A stretch of 64,000 nt of DNA, from the NCBI GenBank assembly GCA_947165025.1, contig CAMUYQ010000002.1:310001-374000 (forward strand), written 5' to 3'. This DNA comes from an uncultured Lachnospiraceae bacterium (GTDB lineage Bacteria; Bacillota; Clostridia; Lachnospirales; Lachnospiraceae). Positions 44,584-52,413 of the stretch are shown one piece after another. Under the pieces are notes generated by a model that saw nothing but the letters and a program-made list of their open reading frames with translations, had not been told where the DNA came from and ran no database searches. Made by a program: the position numbers and the translations under genes. Numbering within the stretch: position 1 is the first letter of the stretch; every line of letters starts with the position of its first letter.

Positions 44584-47154
44584 ATGAAGAAGAAAAACTA
44601 CGACAGGATGACGTCCGAAGAACGCAGAGAGCTTGACTGGGTTGAACTTTCAGAAAAGCTGAATGCGGATGACGGATCAGCCGGAATGGTTGATTCAATG
44701 AGATTTTCCGAACCGGATGTGAGCAATATCGTCAATGAGACGATATCGCAGATCGCTTCGGAGGATCTTAAGGTAGATACATCGGACATGGACGGCGTCA
44801 AGGCAGCGGTCAATTCGTTCTATGCCTATGACAAGAAACCGGCAAAGAAAAAGAAGATGTCGCCTGTTGATGAGAAGATCATCATCAGAAGCGAAGAATT
44901 AAAGAAAAAACGCAAATCTTCAGACAAACCCAAGTCAAGTCAGGCAGCCGCAACACCTAAGAAGAAGGTCAAAGGCCGCGCCGATCATGTACCTGCAGAC
45001 GATTCGTTCAGACACGCAAAGGGCTTAGAGAAGTACAGAAAGATGGGTATCCTTCCGACGAAGAAGGATGGTCCTTCGGATTTCAGGAAAAAGTCAGCCA
45101 ACTGGAGATATGACGAAGTTCCGAAGGCGGCCGTAACGGATGAAGCGATCGAAAAGCAGATCGACGAGGAATCGTTCTTCTCAAAGATGAAAAAAATGAC
45201 GGTCGTTCAGTGGTTCTCGGTCGCAATGGCGATCGCGATACTCATCACGTCCGTGATGACGACCACGGTATATGCCGATTATCTCGGCGAAGTCAACAAG
45301 GCAAACGCAATTGCGGACCTTCCGCAGTTTACCGATGATGCGTCAATGATCGCATACAAGGGTGAAAGCGTCGAGACGGAAGACGTTGCTATGGAAGAAG
45401 CAGCCGGAGAGATGTCTGATGTTTCCGGCAAGATGCTCTCCCTTGTCCTTACGAGTGTTGAGAAGGACCTTAAAGTCAAGCTCGTCGATGAGGACGATAC
45501 GCTGGTTAAGGGCGTGAAATGGGGGATCAAAGTAACTGACAAGAAGAACAACGAGAGCAGTTACGAAGATGATGATGAAGACGGTATCATCCACCTGACG
45601 GGGATGAGCGCCGGTGATTATTCGGTAGCGATAGAGGATTCCGATTCGCTTGCCGGATATGTTTACCCGACGGTAGGCCAGACGGTAAGCGTCAAGGCCA
45701 AGGTCGAATACAAAGTCATAGCCAACATCAAGGACGAGATCAAGAAGGAGAGCGAGGTCAACGCTGCAGCCGAGGATAACGGAAACAAGGCAGCCGATGT
45801 CGAGACCGGATCTACGCTCACCGATACTGTTGAGTTCGTTGAGTCTTCGAAGGAGGAGACAGGCGAGACATATGAAGAGGCTATCGTCGACGAATCCAAG
45901 ACGGAAGTCATAGCATCGACTGGCAGCAGGCTCTTAAGCGCACTTGAGAGCATAGCCGATGCGGCATCTTCCGTATTCTCAAGGAGCAATGTTGCGGCAC
46001 TCAGCTTTACGGGCCGTATGGTGGCTGAGAACGATCCGCCTGAAGGAACCACACCTGTTCTGACGGAGACTGACACAACTCCGACACCGGCAGCTGAGGA
46101 TCCGACAACAACGCCGACGGCGACACCTACACCTACGCCTACACCGGATCCTACTCCGACACCGGATCCCACGCCTACGGCAACACCGACACCTACGCCG
46201 ACAGCAACACCGACTCCGACCCCTACGGCGACACCTACACCTACGCCGACGGCAACTCCTACACCGACACCGTCGCCGAGCAAGTACAAGGATGAGGCAC
46301 AGCTGTACGATTCGTCCAAGAACAAACTGTATGTGTACGACAACGGCAGCTACAGGCTTGCGAAGTGGGGCGACTACAAGGACGGAAAATATACGAAGTT
46401 CTTCAGAAGGGTAGTCGGATATGTATACACCGGATGGCAGAACATCGACGGACATACATATTACTACACGAAGGACCACGAGAAGGTTACCGGACACCAG
46501 ATCATCGGTGGAGTCGAGTATGACTTCAATTCCGACGGATCGTTATCAAACGGCTCCGGAGTTCTCGGAATAGACGTATCGAAGTACCAGCCGAGCATCA
46601 ACTGGGCTTCGGTCAAGTCATCGGGTATTGATTTTGTAATAATCAGATGCGGATACCGCGGTGCGTCAACGGGTGCGCTCATTGAGGATCCTTACTTCAA
46701 GAGCCACATCAAGGGCGCCAAGAATGCAGGCCTCAAGGTCGGCGTATACTTCTTCTCGACGGCACTCAACGAAGCAGAAGCAGTTGAAGAGGCAAGTATG
46801 TGTGCGGCACTTTGCGGAGGCTACGGAATTTCCTATCCGGTATTCCTCGATGTGGAAAGTTCTTCAAGACCGGGATATAATTCACTTCCGGCATCTCAGA
46901 GAACGGCCAACATCCAGGCATTCTGCAAGACCATCGCATCTGCGGGATATACGCCGGGACTGTATGCGAACAAGACATGGCTTACCGAGAAGATCAACAC
47001 TTCATCGCTGTCATGCAAGATCTGGCTCGCACAGTACAGGGCTGACGGTCCTACATATGCCGGCCGCTACGATATATGGCAGTACACTTCGAAGGGAAGT
47101 GTCAGCGGTATACCGGGCAACGTCGACATGAACAAGAGCTTTTTGAAATACTGA
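44584..47154 (+). CDS. Membrane-anchored GH25 lysozyme with long N-terminal tail
   Basis: GH25 muramidases cut the MurNAc-GlcNAc bond of peptidoglycan. In this 856-residue protein the first about 205 residues are charged and presumably cytoplasmic. One hydrophobic segment (207-228) ends in VYA (229-231), which could be a signal-peptidase site. An acidic extracellular region with a SpaA/prealbumin-like beta domain (about 284-385) follows, then a Thr/Pro linker (499-566). A short wall-binding-like repeat region (about 575-655: Gly, Tyr and Trp spacing of choline-binding-type repeats) leads to the GH25 domain (661-856). The likely catalytic acids are all there: Asp664, Asp756, Glu758 and Asp848. 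It interrupts the rml genes. Confidence 0.9.
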   Translation: MKKKNYDRMTSEERRELDWVELSEKLNADDGSAGMVDSMRFSEPDVSNIVNETISQIASEDLKVDTSDMDGVKAAVNSFYAYDKKPAKKKKMSPVDEKIIIRSEELKKKRKSSDKPKSSQAAATPKKKVKGRADHVPADDSFRHAKGLEKYRKMGILPTKKDGPSDFRKKSANWRYDEVPKAAVTDEAIEKQIDEESFFSKMKKMTVVQWFSVAMAIAILITSVMTTTVYADYLGEVNKANAIADLPQFTDDASMIAYKGESVETEDVAMEEAAGEMSDVSGKMLSLVLTSVEKDLKVKLVDEDDTLVKGVKWGIKVTDKKNNESSYEDDDEDGIIHLTGMSAGDYSVAIEDSDSLAGYVYPTVGQTVSVKAKVEYKVIANIKDEIKKESEVNAAAEDNGNKAADVETGSTLTDTVEFVESSKEETGETYEEAIVDESKTEVIASTGSRLLSALESIADAASSVFSRSNVAALSFTGRMVAENDPPEGTTPVLTETDTTPTPAAEDPTTTPTATPTPTPTPDPTPTPDPTPTATPTPTPTATPTPTPTATPTPTPTATPTPTPSPSKYKDEAQLYDSSKNKLYVYDNGSYRLAKWGDYKDGKYTKFFRRVVGYVYTGWQNIDGHTYYYTKDHEKVTGHQIIGGVEYDFNSDGSLSNGSGVLGIDVSKYQPSINWASVKSSGIDFVIIRCGYRGASTGALIEDPYFKSHIKGAKNAGLKVGVYFFSTALNEAEAVEEASMCAALCGGYGISYPVFLDVESSSRPGYNSLPASQRTANIQAFCKTIASAGYTPGLYANKTWLTEKINTSSLSCKIWLAQYRADGPTYAGRYDIWQYTSKGSVSGIPGNVDMNKSFLKY
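46114..46275 (+). repeat. Thr/Pro-coding tandem repeat
   Basis: About 160 bases encode alternating Thr-Pro with Ala or Asp inserted about every 8 residues, a period near 24 bases repeated four times or so. It forms the stiff extracellular linker of the GH25 protein. Synonymous codons vary (aca, acc, acg, act), so the repeat is partly degenerate. On the minus strand it gives a spurious Gly-Val frame. Confidence 0.85.
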
Positions 47155-47175
47155 CAGAGTGATCAGGGAGAAAAA

Positions 47176-47721
47176 ATGGGCAAGATCTCAGTTGAAAAAA
47201 CACCTATAGAAGGACTGTACGTGATAGAACCGACCGTGTTCGGCGACAATCGCGGATATTTCATGGAAACATACAATATCGCAGACTTTAAGGAAGCAGG
47301 CATTGACTGTGTGTTCGTTCAGGACAACCAGTCAGCTTCCAAGAAAGGTGTTATCCGGGGTCTTCATTTCCAGATAAACTATCCGCAGGACAAACTGGTC
47401 CGTGTGATCAGAGGTGAAGTGTTTGACGTGGCAGTCGATATGAGAAAAGGATCGCCTACATACGGGAAGTGGTACGGCGTCAGGCTGTCAGAGGAGAACA
47501 AGAAGATGTTTTTCATACCAAAGAACTTTGCACACGGATTCCTTGTTCTGTCGGATTACGCAGAGTTTACATACAAATGTACCGAGCTTTATCATCCCAA
47601 CGATGAGGGAGGCATAATCTACAACGATCCTGACATAGGGATAGAGTGGCCGACGGAGGGGATGGAGCTCATATTCTCCGACAAAGATAAGAAATGGCCG
47701 ACTCTTAAGGAGCTTTCATGA
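47176..47721 (+). CDS. rmlC: dTDP-4-dehydrorhamnose 3,5-epimerase RmlC
   Basis: Third step of dTDP-L-rhamnose synthesis. The 181-residue cupin has the family marks GDNRGYFMETYN, the catalytic-strand GVIRGLHFQ and the FVLSDYAEFTYKCTE-Y region (first residue here preceded by HGFL). AGGGAG lies before the ATG. It is separated from rmlA by the lysozyme gene and overlaps the ABC permease by 4 bases, so rhamnose supply and export are tied in one transcript. Confidence 0.95.
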   Translation: MGKISVEKTPIEGLYVIEPTVFGDNRGYFMETYNIADFKEAGIDCVFVQDNQSASKKGVIRGLHFQINYPQDKLVRVIRGEVFDVAVDMRKGSPTYGKWYGVRLSEENKKMFFIPKNFAHGFLVLSDYAEFTYKCTELYHPNDEGGIIYNDPDIGIEWPTEGMELIFSDKDKKWPTLKELS

Positions 47722-48701
47722 CCAAAAAGAAAACGGTGATAGGCGTTGTTTCGGCCATTATCGTACTGCTTTTAGCATATATCGCACTTCATCACAATCA
47801 GTTTGACGATCCGAGGGAGGAACTTATCAAAAAGATCATTTCCTGCGTTATTCTGATCGTGATCTATTTGGTATTTCTGATCAAGTATGACAAGATCGTC
47901 ATACTCCCCGTTGAACTTCTTCAGAACCGTCAGCTCATATGGAAACTGGCGAAAAATGATTTTAAGACAAGGTATGCAGGTTCATACCTTGGTATTGTAT
48001 GGGCATTTGTGCAGCCGGTCATAACCGTACTGCTGTACTGGTTTGTGTTTACCGTTGCGCTGCCGTCAAGGGCCGTTGCCGTAAAAGGTGACATCACCAT
48101 ACCGTACATTCTGTGGCTGATCGCCGGTATCGTTCCGTGGTTCTTCTTCTCGGAGGCCCTGTCAAACGGGACGAACGCACTTCTCGAGTACAATTATCTG
48201 GTTAAAAAGGTCGTGTTCAAGATCAGCATCCTGCCTATCATCAAGATAATATCGGCGCTGTTCGTTCACGCCTTTTTCCTCATATTCACGATCGTGCTGT
48301 TCACATGCTACGGTTATTATCCGGATCTTTATACGCTGCAGATATTCTATTACAGCGCATGCATGTTCATTTTTGTGCTGGGACTGTGCTACATCACGTG
48401 CTCGATAATAATATTCTTCAGGGATCTCGGGCAGATCATATCGATACTTCTTCAGGTTGGTATATGGGCAACGCCCATTTTATGGAACATAACAACACTT
48501 TCCCCGAAACTGCGCATCATTTTCAAACTGAATCCGATGAACTATATCGTCGAAGGATACAGGGAGTCGTTCATCGACAAAGTGTGGTTCTGGGAAAACT
48601 TTTATTCAACGGCATATTTCTGGATACTGACAATGTGCGTGTTCGCTTTCGGAGCGATCATCTTCAAGCGCCTTAAGGTCCACTTTGCCGACGTATTGTA
48701 A
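47718..48701 (+). CDS. ABC-2 type polysaccharide export permease (Wzm/TagG-like)
   Basis: Membrane half of an ABC exporter moving a complete undecaprenyl-linked glycan across the membrane. The 327-residue protein has two extra N-terminal helices (about 7-25 and 38-58) before the standard permease of about 260 residues, which begins around LLQNRQLIWKLAKNDFKTRY and includes YLGIVWAFVQP and a late LNPMNYIVEGYRESF motif. These are typical of Wzm, TagG and RgpC. The role of the added helices is unknown. It overlaps rmlC by 4 bases and ends 1 base before the ATPase gene. Confidence 0.9.
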   Translation: MTKKKTVIGVVSAIIVLLLAYIALHHNQFDDPREELIKKIISCVILIVIYLVFLIKYDKIVILPVELLQNRQLIWKLAKNDFKTRYAGSYLGIVWAFVQPVITVLLYWFVFTVALPSRAVAVKGDITIPYILWLIAGIVPWFFFSEALSNGTNALLEYNYLVKKVVFKISILPIIKIISALFVHAFFLIFTIVLFTCYGYYPDLYTLQIFYYSACMFIFVLGLCYITCSIIIFFRDLGQIISILLQVGIWATPILWNITTLSPKLRIIFKLNPMNYIVEGYRESFIDKVWFWENFYSTAYFWILTMCVFAFGAIIFKRLKVHFADVL

Positions 48702-48702
48702 A

Positions 48703-50064
48703 ATGGCTGATTTTCTCGAACAGATCAGACAACCGAATAATGTGAGTGAGCATACGGATCACGTGAAGGCCGGAAGGATCTCGGACGAGGTCGCGATAAA
48801 GGTTGAGAACGTTTCCAAGGTGTACAAGCTCTATGACAGAAACCGTGACCGCCTGAAGGAAGCGCTCCACATAGGGCATAACATCCACTGCAGGGAGCAC
48901 TTTGCACTCGATAACGTCAGCTTTGATGTATACAAGGGCGAGACCGTCGGGATCATCGGAACCAACGGTTCCGGAAAATCAACCATCCTGAAGATCATCA
49001 CCGGTGTTCTGAGTCCGAGTGCGGGAGACCTTACGATCAACGGGCGCATTTCGGCGCTTCTCGAACTCGGTGCCGGATTCAACATGGAATTTACCGGTAT
49101 CGAGAACATATACTTAAACGGCACGATGCTCGGCTTTTCCGAAAAGGAGATAGATGACAGGCTCGAGTCGATACTTGAATTTGCCGATATCGGGGATTTT
49201 GTCAATCAGAAGGTCAAGACATATTCGAGCGGTATGTTCGTGCGTCTTGCGTTTGCTGTTGCGATAAACATCGATCCCGAGATACTCATCGTCGATGAGG
49301 CGCTCTCCGTCGGTGACGTATTCTTCCAGAACAAGTGCTACAGGAAGTTTGAGGACTTCAAAAAACAGGGCAAGACTATTCTGTTCGTCAGTCATGATCT
49401 GGGAAGCATAAGCAAGTACTGCGACAGGGTCATTCTTCTCGAACGCGGTCATAAGATCGGGGAGGGCGAGCCCAAAGAGATAATCGACATGTACAAAAAA
49501 GTACTCGTCGGTCAGCTTGAAAGTGCCGTTAATACGAATAAGAGCGAGCAAATGTCCGAAGGCTCAAAATGGAAAGACCTCATGCAGCTCAATCCCAACA
49601 TGGACGAATACGGCAGCGGGCTTGCCGAATTCGAGGATTACTGCGCGTACGACCAGAGCGGCACTATAACAAACACGATAATTAAAGGCGATGAGTTCAC
49701 GGTAAAGGTTAAGATAAGGTTCTTTGAGACGATCCAGGATCCGATCTTTGCGCTCTCGTTCAAGAACATGCAGGGGACCGAGATAACCGGTACCAACACG
49801 ATGTTCGAAAAGATCACGACGGGAACAAGAAAGGCCGGAGAGACCGTAACGGTGACGTTCACCCAGAACATGTCGCTGCAGGGAGGAGAATACCTCATAT
49901 CGCTCGGCTGCGTGGGTTACCGCGAGGGGAACTTTACCGTGTACCACAGACTGTATGACGTATTCAATCTGACAGTCATTTCAAGCAAGAACACAACGGG
50001 ATTTTACGACATGAACTCGATAGTTACGGTATCGCATGATCAGCCGGATCCCGACCGGGAGTAA
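48703..50064 (+). CDS. ABC exporter ATPase with C-terminal Wzt-like domain
   Basis: The start at 48703 gives 453 residues. The ATPase core has Walker A GTNGSGKST (86-94), signature YSSGM (174-178), Walker B ILIVDE (194-199) and the switch His231. A C-terminal domain of about 160 residues (290-453), rich in beta strands, resembles the Wzt C-terminal domain that recognises the modified end of a finished chain. Short-form ATPases such as TagH or RgpD differ in this region. The next gene encodes a possible chain-terminating enzyme, which fits the Wzt model. About 30 extra residues precede the ATPase domain. Confidence 0.9.
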   Translation: MADFLEQIRQPNNVSEHTDHVKAGRISDEVAIKVENVSKVYKLYDRNRDRLKEALHIGHNIHCREHFALDNVSFDVYKGETVGIIGTNGSGKSTILKIITGVLSPSAGDLTINGRISALLELGAGFNMEFTGIENIYLNGTMLGFSEKEIDDRLESILEFADIGDFVNQKVKTYSSGMFVRLAFAVAINIDPEILIVDEALSVGDVFFQNKCYRKFEDFKKQGKTILFVSHDLGSISKYCDRVILLERGHKIGEGEPKEIIDMYKKVLVGQLESAVNTNKSEQMSEGSKWKDLMQLNPNMDEYGSGLAEFEDYCAYDQSGTITNTIIKGDEFTVKVKIRFFETIQDPIFALSFKNMQGTEITGTNTMFEKITTGTRKAGETVTVTFTQNMSLQGGEYLISLGCVGYREGNFTVYHRLYDVFNLTVISSKNTTGFYDMNSIVTVSHDQPDPDRE

Positions 50065-50067
50065 TAT

Positions 50068-52395
50068 ATGGCATACAGAAACAATGACCGGATAGGAAAC
50101 GTCACGGTCGATTACACATACTACGGCGGTGAGGACCTGTACTCCGAAGGAGCAGCGGAGGACAGGCTGCTTGACTACGTCAAAAATCATACCGCTCTCG
50201 ATTACGAGCATTACATTCAGGAATCGCGCTCGTGGTCAGTTATGTATCATCTGTCGTATATCAGGGAGAACGTTGCCGGATGGCTGCCGATAAAGAGTGA
50301 TGACAGGGTTCTCGAGATAGGGAGCGGATGCGGAGCGATAACCGGCGTTCTTGCAAGACTTGCCGGATCGGTCACATGCGTTGAGCTGTCAAAAAAGAGA
50401 AGCCTCATAAATGCGTACAAGAACAGGGAGTACGACAACATACATATCATGGTCGGAAACTTCGAGGATGTTGAGGCAGGCCTTACCGAAAAATACGACT
50501 ATATCACGCTTATCGGCGTGCTTGAATATGCCGCATCATACATAAGGGCCGACAGGCCGTATGAGGCATTTCTCGAGATACTGAAAAAGCATTTAAAGCC
50601 TGACGGAAAGATCGTCATTGCGATCGAAAACCGCCTCGGTATGAAGTATTTTGCAGGCTGCAAGGAGGATCATCTCGGGACCTACTTCGGGGGTATCGAA
50701 GGATACGGTCCGGATTCGAAGGTCAGGACCTTCTCGAAAGAAAGTCTGATAAAGCTTCTTGATGCTACAGGTTTTTCCGACTGCAGGTTCTATTATCCGT
50801 ACCCCGACTATAAGCTCCCGCATACGATATATTCCGACGAAAGGCTGCCGAAAGAAGGAGATCTTAATACAAACCTCAGGAACTATGATGCCGACAGGAT
50901 AGTTCTCTTTGATGAGACAAAGGCATTTGATGCGATGATCGAAGAGGGTAGATTTGACGAGTTCTCGAATTCGTTCATAGTTCTTGCATCGCTTGAGGCC
51001 GGCTGGCAGGAGAAGATGACGCTCCCTGTTTATGCCAAGTACGGAAATGACCGTATGGAAGACTACAGGGTGTGCACGATCATAAACAGGACACCCGAGG
51101 GCGAAAAAAACGTCTTCAAGACAGCTCTCTCAACTCATGCGAATCCGCATATAGATCATTTAAGCGAAAGCTACGACAGACTGTTTGACCAGTTCGACAG
51201 AACAGGTATGGTGCCTGTAAAGTGTGCTCTTTTAAAGGGCGAGGAAAAGGGCATGGTGTTTGCCGGGGTTGCCTCAAAGGCCAAGGATACGGTCAGATTC
51301 GATTATGTTTCGGGTATCTCGCTCGAGGATTATCTCAACGAGCTTGAGGCGACGGAGCAGTATCCGAAGATGGAGTCGATCATCCTTGAATATGCCAGAA
51401 AGCTCAATACATGTACCGACGTGACCGAATTCAAGCGTTCCGTCATGTTTGACGAGGTATTCGGACGCCGCGAGTTCAGAAAGAAATATCTCGGGATCAA
51501 TCCGTGCAACTTTGACATGATCTTTTCGAATATCGTTCTTGATGAGAATGACAGGGAGAACGGTAAATGGACGATCATTGATTACGAATGGGTATGGAAC
51601 TTTGCGATCCCTGTACAGTTTGTAATATACAGGGCCCTGTATTATCACTTCAGGAACAGGGAGGATGACGGCTTTTCGGTCTATCTGTCCAGAAAGGGCA
51701 TGGATGTCTTCAGTCTGTGCGGGATTGACATAGGCGAGAGGATGCTGTTTGCCGATATGGAGCACGCTTTCCAGGTATATATCATCGGCGGTGCCGCATC
51801 TCTCGAAGTTATGCAGGTCCTTATGCCCACAACATCGATAAGGCTCGACAACATAGTAAAGATCGGATCGTATCTTCGGAATCTGGATACACCGAGGATC
51901 TATTTCTCGAGAGGTACAAACTATACATCCGAAAACCAGATCAGTGTCATTGCCGAAGTGAACGACGGGCACGTATCGATGAAGATACCGTTTGACCGTT
52001 ATATCAACTCACTCAGGATCGATCCTACCGAATATCCTTGTCTGCTTAACGTCGAAAAGCTGAGCTATACTTTAAATGACGGCATAAAGCAGGATGTTGA
52101 TGAGATCATCGTCAACGGATACAAACTGAACGAAAGATCATACATATATGACACGAACGATGCCCAGATCATTATCGAGGGCATTCCGCAAAATGCAAAA
52201 TCGATCGATGTAACTTATCAGGTCACGATGATAGAAGAACCGTTCTACGAGGATATCGTGGCACTGCTCAGACAGCGCGAGGAGGCAAAACTTGCCGAAA
52301 GGCGCGAACTGTCATACCGTATAAAGAGAAAGGCCGGGATCATCAAGGAAGAAATACTCCCGGATGGATTTGTGAGGGCTAAGCTCGGTAACTGA
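50068..52395 (+). CDS. Methyltransferase-kinase fusion, WbdD-like
   Basis: The 775-residue protein has three parts. Residues about 50-245 form a class I SAM methyltransferase with motif I LEIGSGCGAITG (82-93) and a following acidic CVELSK. Residues about 320-540 look like a protein/aminoglycoside-kinase fold: Lys351 in NVFKTAL, NFDMIFSN (481-488, the HxDxxxxN loop with Asn for His but Asp483 and Asn488 kept) and IDYE (504-507) as the metal motif. A beta-rich region (about 640-730) and a charged helix end the protein. In E. coli O9a, WbdD caps the chain by phosphorylation and methylation and is read by Wzt. Its place after the Wzt-like gene supports the same job. Confidence 0.75.
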   Translation: MAYRNNDRIGNVTVDYTYYGGEDLYSEGAAEDRLLDYVKNHTALDYEHYIQESRSWSVMYHLSYIRENVAGWLPIKSDDRVLEIGSGCGAITGVLARLAGSVTCVELSKKRSLINAYKNREYDNIHIMVGNFEDVEAGLTEKYDYITLIGVLEYAASYIRADRPYEAFLEILKKHLKPDGKIVIAIENRLGMKYFAGCKEDHLGTYFGGIEGYGPDSKVRTFSKESLIKLLDATGFSDCRFYYPYPDYKLPHTIYSDERLPKEGDLNTNLRNYDADRIVLFDETKAFDAMIEEGRFDEFSNSFIVLASLEAGWQEKMTLPVYAKYGNDRMEDYRVCTIINRTPEGEKNVFKTALSTHANPHIDHLSESYDRLFDQFDRTGMVPVKCALLKGEEKGMVFAGVASKAKDTVRFDYVSGISLEDYLNELEATEQYPKMESIILEYARKLNTCTDVTEFKRSVMFDEVFGRREFRKKYLGINPCNFDMIFSNIVLDENDRENGKWTIIDYEWVWNFAIPVQFVIYRALYYHFRNREDDGFSVYLSRKGMDVFSLCGIDIGERMLFADMEHAFQVYIIGGAASLEVMQVLMPTTSIRLDNIVKIGSYLRNLDTPRIYFSRGTNYTSENQISVIAEVNDGHVSMKIPFDRYINSLRIDPTEYPCLLNVEKLSYTLNDGIKQDVDEIIVNGYKLNERSYIYDTNDAQIIIEGIPQNAKSIDVTYQVTMIEEPFYEDIVALLRQREEAKLAERRELSYRIKRKAGIIKEEILPDGFVRAKLGN

Positions 52396-52413
52396 CGACT
52401 GACGGCAGGGATC

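Noticed and set aside
46114..46275. Possible CRISPR-like repeats
   Set aside because: The repeat units are contiguous, without spacers, in frame, and encode a Thr/Pro linker.
45663..46343. Minus-strand frame rich in Gly-Val repeats
   Set aside because: It is the mirror of the Thr/Pro repeat of the GH25 gene and has no ribosome site or relatives I recognise.
51274..51972. Minus-strand frame of 232 codons
   Set aside because: It is antisense to the WbdD-like gene, whose plus-strand frame has clear domain motifs.
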